From NCBI RefSeq assembly GCF_007197645.1, contig NZ_VKGK01000017.1:1-64000 (forward strand): 64,000 nt of DNA. Direction: 5' to 3'. Below, one piece after another: positions 36,822 through 47,141 of the stretch (position 1 is its first letter; the number at the start of each line of letters is the position of its first letter). The translations under genes and the position numbers were made by a program. The notes under the pieces were generated by a model. It did not search any database, was not told the DNA's origin, and saw nothing but the letters and a program-made list of their open reading frames with translations. The DNA comes from Shewanella hanedai (GTDB lineage Bacteria > Pseudomonadota > Gammaproteobacteria > Enterobacterales > Shewanellaceae).

Positions 36822-38172
36822 GGCTCTCACCTCCGTCTGTATTCATAGAGCGAGAATGGTCAGCATCGAGTTTCAGGGATTGTTTTGCATGGAAAGGACA
36901 GCAAGCTTGCGTAATATGAGACTCAAAATCCTCCCTGAAATAGTTAAGCGCGCTTTGTAAAGGCTCTACTGCGCCGGGGGCTAGGGCGCAAAAAGTATTG
37001 CCGGGGGCGGCAAAACGGCAAAGTTCTTCAAGTTGGGTGATATCTTCAAGTTCGCCTTCACCACGCTCAATTTTCTCAAGTAATACTTGAGCCCAAGGTA
37101 AGCCATCACGGCAAGGTGTGCACCATCCGCAAGATTCTTGAGCGAAAAATTTAATCAGGTTGAGTACCATCGAAACTGGGCAGTATTTATCATCCAATAT
37201 GATGATGGTACCGGTGCCCATTCGACTTCCCTGTTTGCCGATGGCGTCATAATCCATCGGGACATCTAAATGTTTTTCCACTAAAAAGTCGGTGGAGCCA
37301 CCACCGGGCAGAAAGCCCTTAAGTGAGTAGCCGTCACACATACCGCCAGCGTGTTGCTCAATAATCTCTCTGATGGGAGTTCCCATTGGCAGTTCCCACA
37401 ATCCGGGGTTGTTCACTCTGCCACTGACGCCAAAAATTTTGGTACCAGCGTCATCTTCACGTCCTAGCTCTTTAAACCATTGAGGGCCAAAATTAATAAT
37501 GTGTGGCAGATTACAGAAGGTTTCGACATTGTTGACGATGGTGGGTTTGCCCCATAAACCAGCGACTTGAGGAAAAGGCGGCTTAGCCCTTGGAGTGGCG
37601 CGTTTACCTTCCATTGAATTGATTAAGGCGGTTTCTTCGCCGCAGATATAACGGCCTGCACTCGTATGAAGGTGAATGTCGAAGCTTAATTCCGATCCTA
37701 AGATATTCTGACCTAAAAGTTTAGCGTCTCGACACTCATTCAGTGCCTGAGTTAATCGCTCTTCAGCTAAGTAGTAGTCACCACGCAGAAAGATATAACC
37801 GATCGAAGCCCCTAAGGTTTGTGCTCCGACAAGCAGACCTTCAATGATTTGATGAGGCGTTTTTTCCAATAACATGCGATCTTTAAAAGCACCGGGCTCC
37901 ATCTCATCAGCGTTGACAATGAGATAGCGAGGCGAGGGGGCATCATCTCCCCTTGGTACAAAACTCCATTTAAGGCCTGTGGGAAAACCTGCGCCGCCTC
38001 GTCCTCTGAGATTGGACTCTTTGAGGGTGTCGAGGAGTTGGCCTTGACTCATCTCCAAAGATTTACGAAAACCTTGGTAGCCACCATGGTTTTGATACTG
38101 CTGAAGACACCAGCTTGCTTCATCTGAGGTGATGAAGCGCGTTAAGGGGTTATGGGGGAAGGTTTGACTCAT
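36808..38172 (-). CDS. nuoF: NADH-quinone oxidoreductase subunit F (NADH/FMN)
   Basis: 454 residues. Oxidises NADH with FMN and passes electrons to cluster N3. The FMN/NADH glycine-rich loop is LRGRGGAGFPTGLKWSF, and a second site is ICGEETALINSMEGKRATPR. The [4Fe-4S] ligands are in ESCGWCTPCRDG, plus a Cys near CRFAAPGNTFC. Starts in a 4-nt overlap with nuoE. A C-terminal extension of about 20 residues, rich in His/Asp/Ser, overlaps the nuoG ribosome site. Confidence 0.97.
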   Translation of the reverse strand: MSQTFPHNPLTRFITSDEASWCLQQYQNHGGYQGFRKSLEMSQGQLLDTLKESNLRGRGGAGFPTGLKWSFVPRGDDAPSPRYLIVNADEMEPGAFKDRMLLEKTPHQIIEGLLVGAQTLGASIGYIFLRGDYYLAEERLTQALNECRDAKLLGQNILGSELSFDIHLHTSAGRYICGEETALINSMEGKRATPRAKPPFPQVAGLWGKPTIVNNVETFCNLPHIINFGPQWFKELGREDDAGTKIFGVSGRVNNPGLWELPMGTPIREIIEQHAGGMCDGYSLKGFLPGGGSTDFLVEKHLDVPMDYDAIGKQGSRMGTGTIIILDDKYCPVSMVLNLIKFFAQESCGWCTPCRDGLPWAQVLLEKIERGEGELEDITQLEELCRFAAPGNTFCALAPGAVEPLQSALNYFREDFESHITQACCPFHAKQSLKLDADHSRSMNTDGGESHEQV

Positions 38173-38705
38173 TTATTCACCTCGCCTAATGCCCTAATTA
38201 ACTCAGGTATTTCGGTTTCAGTCATATTCTCGAACAGTTGTTTGTTGGCTATCATGACTGGTGCTTTATCGCAGGCGCCCAAACAAGGAAGTGGTATCAG
38301 GGTGAAATGATTATCCGCTGTTGTCTCACCTGCATTGATATTCAAGTGATGGCTTAGACACTGACGAATATGCTCAGCTCCCATTAAGTCGCAGCTGATC
38401 CCGTCACAAGGATGCAGCACTATGGTTCCAACGGGTTGGCGAAAGATGAGGTTATAGAAAGTGGCGACACTGTCGAGATCTGCAACGGGAATATTGGTGT
38501 AGATGGACAAGGCATTTAAGCTAGCATCACTGATCCAACCTCGTTCTGCTTGAATCAACTTTAGAGCATCGATGGTGATCCCTGCAAGTTGAGGAGAGTG
38601 AGATATCAGGGCATCAATGCCATGCTGCTCTTTTTCGCTCAAGCCGCTAGCGTCAGTTTCAACTAATGCTATGGGGATCGCTTGTTGGGGTCTATTTGCC
38701 ATCAT
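38169..38705 (-). CDS. nuoE: NADH-quinone oxidoreductase subunit E (2Fe-2S)
   Basis: 178 residues with a thioredoxin-like [2Fe-2S] fold, cluster N1a. Ligand cysteines are in VLHPCDGISCDLMG and PLPCLGACDKAPVM. Two adjacent ATGs (38705 and 38702) are possible starts. It lies 5 bp after nuoCD and overlaps nuoF. Confidence 0.96.
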   Translation of the reverse strand: MMANRPQQAIPIALVETDASGLSEKEQHGIDALISHSPQLAGITIDALKLIQAERGWISDASLNALSIYTNIPVADLDSVATFYNLIFRQPVGTIVLHPCDGISCDLMGAEHIRQCLSHHLNINAGETTADNHFTLIPLPCLGACDKAPVMIANKQLFENMTETEIPELIRALGEVNK

Positions 38706-38710
38706 ATCTC

Positions 38711-40507
38711 CTACCTGTCCACGTCGGCCATTACAAAGTCGATACTGGCTAAAATCACAATAAGATCTGCCACCATTAAGCCTTTTGCCATTTTAGGTAT
38801 CATCTGTAAGTGGGCAAATGAAGGTGTGCGGATTCGGGTGCGATAACTTGTGTTGCTGCCATCGCTAATTAGGGTATAGGCGTTGATACCTTTGGTGGCT
38901 TCAACGGCGAAACAAGACTCGCCTTTGGGCATTACCGGTCCCCAACTCACATTCAGGAAGTGCTGAATTAAGGTTTCAATGTCCTGTTTGCTACGTTGAT
39001 TAGGTGGTGTCGTTAATGGATGATCTGTTTTAAAATCTCCTTGGGGCATGTTGTTGATACATTGTTGGATAATCTTAACGCTTTGCCTCATCTCATCTAT
39101 TCTAAGTTGGCATCTGTCGTAGGCATCGCCATTGTTGGCTGTGGGGACTTCAAACTCATAATTCTCATAGCCTGAATAGGGACGCGTTTTACGAAGATCT
39201 AAATTGAGTCCAGTAGCGCGTAAACCTGCGCCGGTAATGTTCCAATCTAACGCTTCTTGTGTGTTGTACTTACCAATTCCGACAGCACGTCGCTTTAGGA
39301 TGCTGTTATGCATCACCATGACTTCATATTCATCGAGTTTTTTAGGAAATTCATCAATAAACTCTTGCATCATTCTGTCCCAACCTTGGGGAAGGTCTTG
39401 AGCTAGACCACCAATTCTGAACCAGCTTGGGTGCATGCGTGCCCCTGTTATGGCTTCTATGATGCCAAACAGTTTCTCTCTATCGATGAACAGATAAAAA
39501 ATAGGGGAGAGCTGACCCACATCTTGGGCAAATGTTCCAAAGAACAGCATGTGACTTAAGATCCGAAAGCATTCAGCTAACATGATCCTGATGCATTTGA
39601 CTCGCTCTGAGACTTGAATGTTAGCCAGCTGTTCTATGGCCAAAATGTAGGGGAAGTTATTCATTACTCCCCCGAGGTAATCTATCCTATCTGTGTAGGG
39701 AATAAAGCCATGCCAGGTTTGGCGTTCAGCAATTTTTTCAGCACCTCGGTGGTGAAAGCCAATATCGGGAACGGAGTTGATGATGTGTTCACCGTTGAGC
39801 TGCAAGGCTATGCGGAAAACGCCATGAACACTGGGATGATTAGGTCCCAGATTTAAGAACATGTAGTCATTATTTTTGTTGTTTTCCTCCATCCCCCAGC
39901 GTTTTGGATCGAACTTGAGTGCCTCTTGCTCTATGGCTAAGCGTTCATCATCTAAGCTAAATGGCTCCGTTTCTGTGGCGCGCCCCGGAAACTCTTTACG
40001 CAGTGGATGACCTTTAAATGTGGGAGGTAGCAGAAGACGGTATAGATTCGGATGGTCATCGAATACGATACCAAATAGATCCCATGCTTCTCGTTCATAC
40101 CAATTTGCCGAAGGCCAAAAACCGGTAATAGTTGAGATATGAGCTTGATCTTGAGGGAGTGCGACTTTAAGCCTGATATCTTGGTTACGACTCACTGACA
40201 TCAGTTGATAAATTAAGGTGAAATCTTTCGCTGGGATCGTGTTTTTATCCAATCTAAGTCGCTCGTCGACAGCATAAAGATCAAACAGAAGGTCGAAAGG
40301 TTGTTGCATCCCTTTGAGTAGTTTAAGTGCTGGAATGAGCAGTGTTTTATCTATCCAAAGCGTTAAAATCTGATCAACACAGGTTTGTTGCTGCGACGAG
40401 CCGCGCAATAAGCTATCAAGCTCGGGTAACATGGCTAGGCTCAATGTTTGTGGATTTTTTTCGGACTGAATCTTATGTAGTGACATTGCTTTAGTGTTTA
40501 TGTTCAT
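38711..40507 (-). CDS. nuoCD: NADH-quinone oxidoreductase fused subunit C/D
   Basis: 598 residues; E. coli NuoCD is 600, and the fusion is usual in Gammaproteobacteria. Residues about 1-180 are the C part ([20 protein letters not shown] with the ERE.WD motif). The rest is the D part ([42 protein letters not shown]), which forms the quinone-binding cavity with NuoB and NuoH. I choose ATG 40507, 5 bases after GAGGTG; a GTG at 40513 is closer to that ribosome site than is usual. Confidence 0.97.
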   Translation of the reverse strand: MNINTKAMSLHKIQSEKNPQTLSLAMLPELDSLLRGSSQQQTCVDQILTLWIDKTLLIPALKLLKGMQQPFDLLFDLYAVDERLRLDKNTIPAKDFTLIYQLMSVSRNQDIRLKVALPQDQAHISTITGFWPSANWYEREAWDLFGIVFDDHPNLYRLLLPPTFKGHPLRKEFPGRATETEPFSLDDERLAIEQEALKFDPKRWGMEENNKNNDYMFLNLGPNHPSVHGVFRIALQLNGEHIINSVPDIGFHHRGAEKIAERQTWHGFIPYTDRIDYLGGVMNNFPYILAIEQLANIQVSERVKCIRIMLAECFRILSHMLFFGTFAQDVGQLSPIFYLFIDREKLFGIIEAITGARMHPSWFRIGGLAQDLPQGWDRMMQEFIDEFPKKLDEYEVMVMHNSILKRRAVGIGKYNTQEALDWNITGAGLRATGLNLDLRKTRPYSGYENYEFEVPTANNGDAYDRCQLRIDEMRQSVKIIQQCINNMPQGDFKTDHPLTTPPNQRSKQDIETLIQHFLNVSWGPVMPKGESCFAVEATKGINAYTLISDGSNTSYRTRIRTPSFAHLQMIPKMAKGLMVADLIVILASIDFVMADVDR

Positions 40508-40509
40508 GA

Positions 40510-41151
40510 TCACACCTCGTCTGGCGGTGTGAGCTTATCGGCTTGGATCCTCTGCTCATGTTTTTCATCGCGCATATTGCGACAGGCAAAAACTTGGATC
40601 TCTTCAGGCGTGATTGTTCTATTAAGCGGTCTGGCTTGGCGAGGTTCCCCTTTTTGTATTGCCTCTTGCAGAAGAGTCAGTCCATACATCAAGGCTTCGG
40701 GTCTTGGGGGGCAACCAGGAACATAAAGGTCGATAGGGAGAAAACGATCTGCACCTTGCACTACGCTATACACATCATACATGCCGCCAGAGTTGGCACA
40801 GGAGCCCATGCAGATCACCCATTTAGGCTCTAACATCTGATCATAGAGATGTTTAATCACAGGCGCCATTTTAAGAAAAACAGTACCGGAAATAACAATA
40901 AGATCAGCTTCCCTAGGGGTTGCTCGGATCACTTCAGAACCGAATCTGGCGATATCATGGCGGCTAGTAAACGAGGTTGCCATCTCAACATAACAGCAAG
41001 AAAGGCCAAAATTAAATGGCCAGAGGGAGTTACTTCGCCCCCAAGCGACAAGATCTTCGAGTCGGGTGACAAGTAGATTTTTCTCAACCACTTCTTGCAT
41101 GGTTTGAGGCGACGTAGGAATGATGTCAGGCTTACTCAGTTGCCAGCGCAT
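40510..41151 (-). CDS. nuoB: NADH-quinone oxidoreductase subunit B (cluster N2)
   Basis: 213 residues. Holds the terminal [4Fe-4S] cluster N2 next to the quinone site. Ligands are seen in [12 protein letters not shown] (tandem Cys), [14 protein letters not shown] and [12 protein letters not shown]. 2 bp separate it from nuoA. The N-terminal 25 residues before [10 protein letters not shown] are variable. Confidence 0.98.
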   Translation of the reverse strand: MRWQLSKPDIIPTSPQTMQEVVEKNLLVTRLEDLVAWGRSNSLWPFNFGLSCCYVEMATSFTSRHDIARFGSEVIRATPREADLIVISGTVFLKMAPVIKHLYDQMLEPKWVICMGSCANSGGMYDVYSVVQGADRFLPIDLYVPGCPPRPEALMYGLTLLQEAIQKGEPRQARPLNRTITPEEIQVFACRNMRDEKHEQRIQADKLTPPDEV

Positions 41152-41153
41152 GG

Positions 41154-41522
41154 CTACTCTCCTTGTTGTCTTTTACCCCAATCGAAAGCACCTTGTTTAA
41201 TTTCATATATCAGTACGATGAACAGAGCTAAGATGAAAAGGCTGGCAGTGGTTAATCCGGGCCAGCTCGTCTCTAGCACAACCAGAGACCATAAGTAGAG
41301 GTAAACGGCTTCGATATCGAAGATGACAAAGGAGATAGCAATTAAGAAATAGTTAACGTTCCAACGAATATTGGTATCCCCAACTGGCACAATGCCAGAT
41401 TCGTAAGGGTAACTATTTTTCCTTTTATGACCTCTAGGGTTTAGCGCATGGGAGACAAGCAACATTGTCACGGTGACAATGACGATAGCGAAAGCGTAAA
41501 AAATAAAACTCGCAGATACCAT
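41154..41522 (-). CDS. nuoA: NADH-quinone oxidoreductase subunit A
   Basis: First gene of the operon; 122 residues with three membrane helices. [20 protein letters not shown] matches the conserved loop, and [15 protein letters not shown] the family helix with FDIE. The 226-bp region upstream (41523-41748) should contain the nuo promoter. It holds TTGATC-like strings but no convincing FNR or ArcA site that I would call. Confidence 0.97.
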   Translation of the reverse strand: MVSASFIFYAFAIVIVTVTMLLVSHALNPRGHKRKNSYPYESGIVPVGDTNIRWNVNYFLIAISFVIFDIEAVYLYLWSLVVLETSWPGLTTASLFILALFIVLIYEIKQGAFDWGKRQQGE

Positions 41523-41748
41523 AACCTAGCGCCTTATTCTTTGTTTCTTATATTTATTAGCTTGTTGGCTTGGAGGAGAAAAGCATAAACAATATTGTGC
41601 AAACTGCCTGATTTATGAACAATGATCAAGTTAAATGCACAATTAATAGTCAATATTGCAAGCCAATATCTTTGATCTTCTATCTACTATTAAGGCTCAG
41701 CGTGAGGCTTAAGCAGGTAAAAAAGAGCACGTTAAAACGTTATATATG

Positions 41749-42180
41749 TCACACCAAACGGGAGTGACCTTGCTTGTACATGGCTTTTAATTGGTCATCG
41801 ATAGCCTTTAAAACATCCGAGCGGCTGATCACGCCGATAAGTTTGTTTGATTCATCTATGATGGGGTAGATTTTGGGTTTCGAATGAGTCATTTGTTGGG
41901 CGAGGTCGAGCACTGATGCATCTGGGCTCACAGTTAGAGGCTTATCATGCATGATGTCGCCAATGACATAATGATCTTCATTTAGATAGGTCGCTTCGAG
42001 CATTTTGATTAAGCAATCTTGTTCAGAAAGAAAACCAATAACATGATTGTTTTCATCGATAACAGGTCCACCTATCTGCTTGGCGCGAAGAAAGATTTCA
42101 ACGGCTTCAGCAATATGCATATTGGCTGTAAATGTCACTGGACGTCTGTTCATAAAGCTGGATATTTTAATTGATTCCAT
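41749..42180 (-). CDS. CBS-domain-pair protein
   Basis: 143 residues made almost entirely of two CBS repeats (about 8-60 and 72-130): MNRRPVTFTANMHIAEAVEI, GGPVIDENNHVIGFLSEQDC, IMHDKPLTVSPDASVLDLA and IYPIIDESNKLIGVISRSDV. Stand-alone CBS proteins usually sense AMP/ATP/SAM for a partner, which cannot be named here. It lies upstream of nuoA on the same strand but with a 226-bp gap, so it is probably a separate unit. The short downstream end lacks a clear terminator. Confidence 0.9.
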   Translation of the reverse strand: MESIKISSFMNRRPVTFTANMHIAEAVEIFLRAKQIGGPVIDENNHVIGFLSEQDCLIKMLEATYLNEDHYVIGDIMHDKPLTVSPDASVLDLAQQMTHSKPKIYPIIDESNKLIGVISRSDVLKAIDDQLKAMYKQGHSRLV

Positions 42181-42419
42181 ATCAAATCCCTTAATTGCAA
42201 CTTAGTAGTCCTGTCTGCCATAGTAAGATAACCTATAGGTGGATGAACTCTTTGGTTATTTTCTTTCATTGCTTATAAGATTAGTCTGGATTTATTTATA
42301 TTGTTCAATAAATTAATTTTTATCTATGGCTGAACAAATACCTATTAGTTTTAAGGTTAGTTTTTTGGATCTCAAGTCCTGGCTAACATGAAAATTACGA
42401 ACTGACTCAAGGATCTGCA

Positions 42420-43097
42420 ATGACTCACCTATTGACCTATGTTGGACGTCAGACGAGCCGAAGTGATGGAGAAGCGCGTAGGGTTATTATCCTCGAAGCC
42501 ACGCTCAGGTTGATTGTTAAAGAGGGGATCCGCGGAGTGCGTCACCGCGCTGTGGCAAAAGAGGCCAATGTGCCTTTAGCTTCTACAACTTATTACTTTA
42601 AAGACATTAAAGTTTTGATCAGTGATTCACTAACTTATTTTGCCGAAAAAACCTTGTGGATGAATAAGGTACTAGAAAGTCGCAGTTTCGAGTTAATCAA
42701 TTATCTGAGTAAGCAAGGTAACAATAGAGATGAACAACTACAGATACATTTAACTCAGTTTATTTGTGAACATATACGTGAGCAGGTTAGGCATAGCGAT
42801 GACAGAATTTTAGAGATGGCATTTCACGAAGAAGCATTAAGAAGCCGTCAGCTAGCCGATGCGATTATCACTTTAGATGATTCTTTTTTGGCAACCATTA
42901 AACTGTTTTTTGAGAAACTGAACTCAAGCACTCCTTTAGCGGATGCCTATCAGGTGTTGGGGCTGATTAAATTATTAGAATATCAGTACGTGATGAGGGG
43001 CAATATTGATAAAGATAAGAGTCAGTTTGAACATATCGTCAATTCAAGCGTTAGAAAAATTATTGGAGCTAAAACACCAACGAGTCTGGATAGCTAA
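42420..43097 (+). CDS. TetR-family transcriptional regulator
   Basis: 225 residues. The N-terminal helix-turn-helix is residues about 19-65 (RVIILEATLRLIVKEGIRGV, VRHRAVAKEANVPLASTTYY), and TTYYFKDIKVLISDSLTYF is the typical end of the DNA-binding domain. The all-helical C-terminal ligand domain is unassigned. It is divergent from the CBS gene and convergent with cysK. Its own promoter region (42181-42419) is AT-rich with no clear dyad. Confidence 0.9.
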   Translation: MTHLLTYVGRQTSRSDGEARRVIILEATLRLIVKEGIRGVRHRAVAKEANVPLASTTYYFKDIKVLISDSLTYFAEKTLWMNKVLESRSFELINYLSKQGNNRDEQLQIHLTQFICEHIREQVRHSDDRILEMAFHEEALRSRQLADAIITLDDSFLATIKLFFEKLNSSTPLADAYQVLGLIKLLEYQYVMRGNIDKDKSQFEHIVNSSVRKIIGAKTPTSLDS

Positions 43098-43103
43098 GCG
43101 CGA

Positions 43104-43133
43104 TAAAAAAACCAGATTTAATCTGGTTTTTTT
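43104..43133. terminator. Bidirectional terminator between TetR gene and cysK
   Basis: AAAAAAACCAGATT/AATCTGGTTTTTTT forms a stem flanked by A- and T-runs. It lies 7 bp past the TetR stop and 17 bp past the cysK stop on the other strand. Confidence 0.9.
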
Positions 43134-43149
43134 ATCTTGTTTATTGCCG

Positions 43150-44118
43150 TTATTGCACGTTTTCTGAGTCGCCAAATTCGCCTTGGAATAGGACTGATGA
43201 TAGGTAACGTTCTGCCGCAGAGGGTAAGATAACGACAATCGTCTTATCTTTAAACTCTGGTAGTGCCGCAATACGGTTTGCTGCTACAACTGCAGCACCA
43301 GAAGAGATCCCAACCAGAATACCTTCCTCCTTCATTAGACGCTGAGCCATCTCAATGGATTCTTCATTGGATACAGCTTCAACACGATCAATCATCTCTA
43401 AATCTAAGTTACCTGGAATAAAGCCTGCGCCGATACCTTGAATTTTGTGCGGTCCAGGTTTTAACTCTAAGCCTGAAATGGTTTGTTGAATAACAGGGGA
43501 ATCAGCTGGTTCAACCGCCACAGACGTGATCGCTTTACCTTTCGCGTTTTTAATATAACGGCTTATTCCTGTAATCGTGCCACCAGTGCCCACACCAGCA
43601 ACAACCACATCGACTTCACCATCAGTATCATTCCAGATCTCTGGACCCGTGGTTTTTTCGTGAATTTCTGGGTTAGCTGGATTATCAAACTGCTGTAATA
43701 ATACATATTTTTCAGGTGCGGATTGGCGTATCTCTTCCGCCTTATCAATTGCACCTTTCATGCCTTTAGCACCTTCGGTCAATATCAAGTTTGCACCGAG
43801 GGCTTTAAGTAGTTTACGACGCTCCAGACTCATTGTGTTTGGCATGGTTAGGGTTAGCTTGTAGCCTCGGGCTGCAGCAACATAAGCCAGCGCGATACCT
43901 GTATTGCCTGAAGTCGGTTCGATTAATTCTTTATCTTGGGTTAGGGTGCCTTTTTTCTCAGCATCCCAGATCATATTGGCACCGATACGACACTTCACAC
44001 TAAAGCTAGGATTTCTGGCTTCTACTTTAGCTAAAACATTACCTGGGCTAACGCGCTTAAGGCGAACAAGAGGGGTGTTACCGATAGTATGTGAGTTATC
44101 TTCGAAAATGTTGCTCAT
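43150..44118 (-). CDS. cysK: Cysteine synthase A (O-acetylserine sulfhydrylase)
   Basis: 322 residues. Makes cysteine from O-acetylserine and sulfide with pyridoxal phosphate. The PLP lysine is in [20 protein letters not shown], the substrate loop is [15 protein letters not shown], the phosphate-binding loop is [16 protein letters not shown], and the end is [20 protein letters not shown] and the length favour CysK over CysM. A ribosome site, AGGAGCAAG, precedes the ATG at 44118. Confidence 0.96.
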   Translation of the reverse strand: MSNIFEDNSHTIGNTPLVRLKRVSPGNVLAKVEARNPSFSVKCRIGANMIWDAEKKGTLTQDKELIEPTSGNTGIALAYVAAARGYKLTLTMPNTMSLERRKLLKALGANLILTEGAKGMKGAIDKAEEIRQSAPEKYVLLQQFDNPANPEIHEKTTGPEIWNDTDGEVDVVVAGVGTGGTITGISRYIKNAKGKAITSVAVEPADSPVIQQTISGLELKPGPHKIQGIGAGFIPGNLDLEMIDRVEAVSNEESIEMAQRLMKEEGILVGISSGAAVVAANRIAALPEFKDKTIVVILPSAAERYLSSVLFQGEFGDSENVQ

Positions 44119-44411
44119 GGGTCACTTGCTCCTAACAATATTGTTATTGAATCATAATCGCCTTTTACAGCAATAGAAGTGATTGTTTGTTCTTCGTTAT
44201 TCTTTTTAGTTATGAATGATTTAATTCTTATGAGTAAAATCTACGTTGCTTAGCCGTTAAAAATGTTAATCTTCGTTTTTATGCATAACACATTAAGCAT
44301 CATTTATAGCGTTTACTTTGAAACAGAATATAGATTATATTCGATTTGAGTGTAAGTGTTTGCCTTTGAAAATGAATCATTTTAATAAAAATAATAAGAA
44401 AGTGAGTTGAT

Positions 44412-45644
44412 ATGACTAAGGATAATCAAGACCCAGATCCTAAATCCATGGTGACTCCTTTTGCCTTCGAAATCGCACCAGAAATTCTTTATACCCCACT
44501 GGCAAGCCCTTTAAAAAGGGGCTTAGCCATGACGATTGATGGTTTACTTGTTGCAGTGTTGGCTGAGCAGGCGGGCTGGATATTTATATTACTTGTGGCT
44601 TTAACCCTATTGATACAAAAAAAGAGCCGTGAAGTAGGTAAAATTTTTAAATGGGGTTTGTACCTGCTCATGCTTGTCATGATGATTTTGGTGGTTACTG
44701 AGCACTTTACCTCATCGGACAGTTCGAGTGTAAAGGGAGATGTGACCGACGGGCGTGAGATAAGCTCGCTTAATGTGATTGAGGATTTGTTAGGTTATGG
44801 TCCCAAAATTATCAGCTTTAGCCAATGTATGGATAGTAGTTGCGCCGAAAATGAGCTTTTACATCTGCTCCTTGCCATTAAAAAGTCAAGCTTAAGCCTT
44901 GATGAGCAAACATCGATAGTCACCAATTTAATTAATGAACTTCCTCTTTCAATAGATGAAAAAAAGCGGTTATTAGAGACGATGAATACCGATCTGAATC
45001 AGTCTTTGAGTGTTTATCCTTCAGTTTTAGAGACTAATTCGGCGCAGATAGACTCGCTACAATCTCAGGAAAATGCTCACAGTAAAGAGATGAAAGACAT
45101 TACCGCGCAATCCTTGGAGAGTCAAAATGAGGCTTCACAGTTTTTTGATGAAAAGCAGCTTGTTGATCTCGAACAATTAGATATAGAAGAGAAAGAACAA
45201 GAGCAAGAATATAGTCTACTTGCTTGGGCGAAAGGGATGTTGAATGATTTGGGGCTAGGTTTTGGTTGGGCTGCATTTTATTTTACCGTTTTTACCGCTT
45301 GGTTTGATGGACAAACTTTAGGTAAAAAGTTATTTCGGATCCGAGTTGTCCAACTCGATGGAACAGGGTTGTCACTCTGGGACTCTTTTGGACGTTACGG
45401 CGGTTATGGTGCTGGGTTTGCAACAGGTTTACTGGGTTTTTTACAGATCTACTGGGATGCAAACAGGCAAGCGATTCAAGATAAAATATCGGCAACAGTG
45501 GTTATTGATTTAAATAGATTAACAAAAGATCAGACGAGTTCTTACGACACAAAGCATAGTACTACCAGAGCGCCAGAGACATTAATCCCTTTAAATTTAC
45601 TCTTAAAATTTCAATCAAAGGTTAGGGAACTAATTGCTAAATGA
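44412..45644 (+). CDS. RDD family membrane protein with long central insert
   Basis: 410 residues. The RDD domain is split: its first helix is LKRGLAMTIDGLLVAVLAEQ near residue 35, and its second half is WFDGQTLGKKLFRIRVVQLD...DRYGG-like near residues 300-345. In between is a hydrophilic region of about 150 residues, Ser/Glu/Gln-rich and probably coiled-coil (about 190-270). RDD proteins are poorly understood and some act as Na+/H+ exchangers. Lies 18 bp before the GGDEF gene on the same strand, so the two may be an operon. Confidence 0.85.
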   Translation: MTKDNQDPDPKSMVTPFAFEIAPEILYTPLASPLKRGLAMTIDGLLVAVLAEQAGWIFILLVALTLLIQKKSREVGKIFKWGLYLLMLVMMILVVTEHFTSSDSSSVKGDVTDGREISSLNVIEDLLGYGPKIISFSQCMDSSCAENELLHLLLAIKKSSLSLDEQTSIVTNLINELPLSIDEKKRLLETMNTDLNQSLSVYPSVLETNSAQIDSLQSQENAHSKEMKDITAQSLESQNEASQFFDEKQLVDLEQLDIEEKEQEQEYSLLAWAKGMLNDLGLGFGWAAFYFTVFTAWFDGQTLGKKLFRIRVVQLDGTGLSLWDSFGRYGGYGAGFATGLLGFLQIYWDANRQAIQDKISATVVIDLNRLTKDQTSSYDTKHSTTRAPETLIPLNLLLKFQSKVRELIAK

Positions 45645-45662
45645 TGAATTTAGAAAGAGAGA

Positions 45663-46946
45663 ATGTGGGATTCATGGCTCTGCAAGTTGAAGTTTGAGGA
45701 GAATAGGTTGCGAATATTAGTCGTCGAGGACAGCAGAGTCGTGTCCCGTATTTTACAACACCTTATCGCGCAAGAACTGGGTTGCGAAGTTGATTTTGCA
45801 GAAGACATGCTCAGTGCTGAACAGTTATTAAAAGAGCATAAATACTTTGTTGCTATCACCGATCTTAATTTACCCGATGCCCAGAATGGGGAGGTAGTGA
45901 CGTTGGTGCAGTCTCATCAAACGCCTTGCATCGTGTTGACGGGGAGTCTGGATAGCCAGCAGAGAAAACGCTTACTGCAGCTTGGTATTGTTGATTATAT
46001 CTTAAAGGAAAACCGTTTCAGCTATGAGTATGTCGTCAGGCTGGTAAAACGCCTTAAACGCAATGAAAATGTAAAAGTGCTGGTGGCCGATGACTCGTTG
46101 GTTAGCCGCAAGTTTGTCAGGAATTTACTGGAGCAACAGTTGTTTCAAGTGATCGAAGCTGATGATGGATTGTCTGCATTTGAGATATTACAGTCCCAGT
46201 CGGATATTACTTTGCTTATCACTGATTATAATATGCCTGGTCTAGACGGTTTTGGTTTGATTCTCAAAGTGAGAGAGATATTTAGTCGAGAAGAGTTGGC
46301 TATTATTGGTTTATCCAGCGATGCCGATGAGAGCCTTTCTGCTCGTTTCATTAAAAATGGAGCGAACGACTTTTTGCAAAAACCTTTTGTTCATGAAGAG
46401 TTCCATTGCCGAGTTCTTAACACATTAGATTCTTTAGATATGATACGTAAGCTCTGGGAACAGGCTAATTTAGACTATCTAACGGGGGTGTATAATCGTC
46501 GCTATTTCTTCGGATTATTTGAAGAGCAGTTGGAACAAATTAAGCTGAAAAAAAGTAGCTTAACGGTCGCTTTACTAGATATCGATTTTTTCAAGAAAGT
46601 GAATGACACCTATGGTCATGACGTAGGCGATGAAGTGTTAGTGGAGTTCTCTTCTCGCTTAAATCGCTTATTCGGACAGCATTTTACGGTATCTCGTTTT
46701 GGTGGTGAGGAGTTTACTGTTGCTTTTAAAGGGTTAAACGAAGATAAAGCGTTCTCCTTGATGGATACGTTTCGAGCTCAGTTAGAAGCCGAACCTATTT
46801 TAACCTCCCAAGGCCCATTAACGATAACCGTTAGCACAGGAATTGCCGGCTTTACTGATGGCAGTTTAGATAACTTAATCAATCGAGCCGATAAAGCCCT
46901 TTATGACGCAAAAGAACTGGGTAGAAACTTAGTCTGTATTGAATAG
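45663..46946 (+). CDS. Two-receiver diguanylate cyclase (REC-REC-GGDEF)
   Basis: 427 residues: receiver 1 (about 16-135, phospho-Asp region AITDLNLPD), receiver 2 (about 138-255, LLITDYNMPGLDG, with LQKPF as the conserved Lys), and a GGDEF domain (about 265-427) with active-site RFGGEEF and LTGVYNRRYF. Makes cyclic di-GMP from GTP. The RxxD inhibitory site expected nine residues before GGEEF is absent (GQHF). ATG 45663 is possible, but a TTG at 45708 has a better ribosome site (GAGGAG, 6 bases away) and would begin LRILVVEDS, so the true start may be 45708. No sensor kinase is adjacent. Confidence 0.92.
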   Translation: MWDSWLCKLKFEENRLRILVVEDSRVVSRILQHLIAQELGCEVDFAEDMLSAEQLLKEHKYFVAITDLNLPDAQNGEVVTLVQSHQTPCIVLTGSLDSQQRKRLLQLGIVDYILKENRFSYEYVVRLVKRLKRNENVKVLVADDSLVSRKFVRNLLEQQLFQVIEADDGLSAFEILQSQSDITLLITDYNMPGLDGFGLILKVREIFSREELAIIGLSSDADESLSARFIKNGANDFLQKPFVHEEFHCRVLNTLDSLDMIRKLWEQANLDYLTGVYNRRYFFGLFEEQLEQIKLKKSSLTVALLDIDFFKKVNDTYGHDVGDEVLVEFSSRLNRLFGQHFTVSRFGGEEFTVAFKGLNEDKAFSLMDTFRAQLEAEPILTSQGPLTITVSTGIAGFTDGSLDNLINRADKALYDAKELGRNLVCIE

Positions 46947-47141
46947 ATGGTTTAATGATAATGATGAAAGCGGCTTCGGTAAGTGCAGTATGGATGGCCG
47001 CTATCGTTTTTAGTACCCACTGATATGAAGGCGTATTTATGTTAAATCAATGGGTTGCCTTAAGTTGTTGCTGAGTGGTTTCCAATCAATATGCAATAAT
47101 ACTGAAGTTGCTAAGTTTCTCTAAAGCTACCTGTCTTGGGT

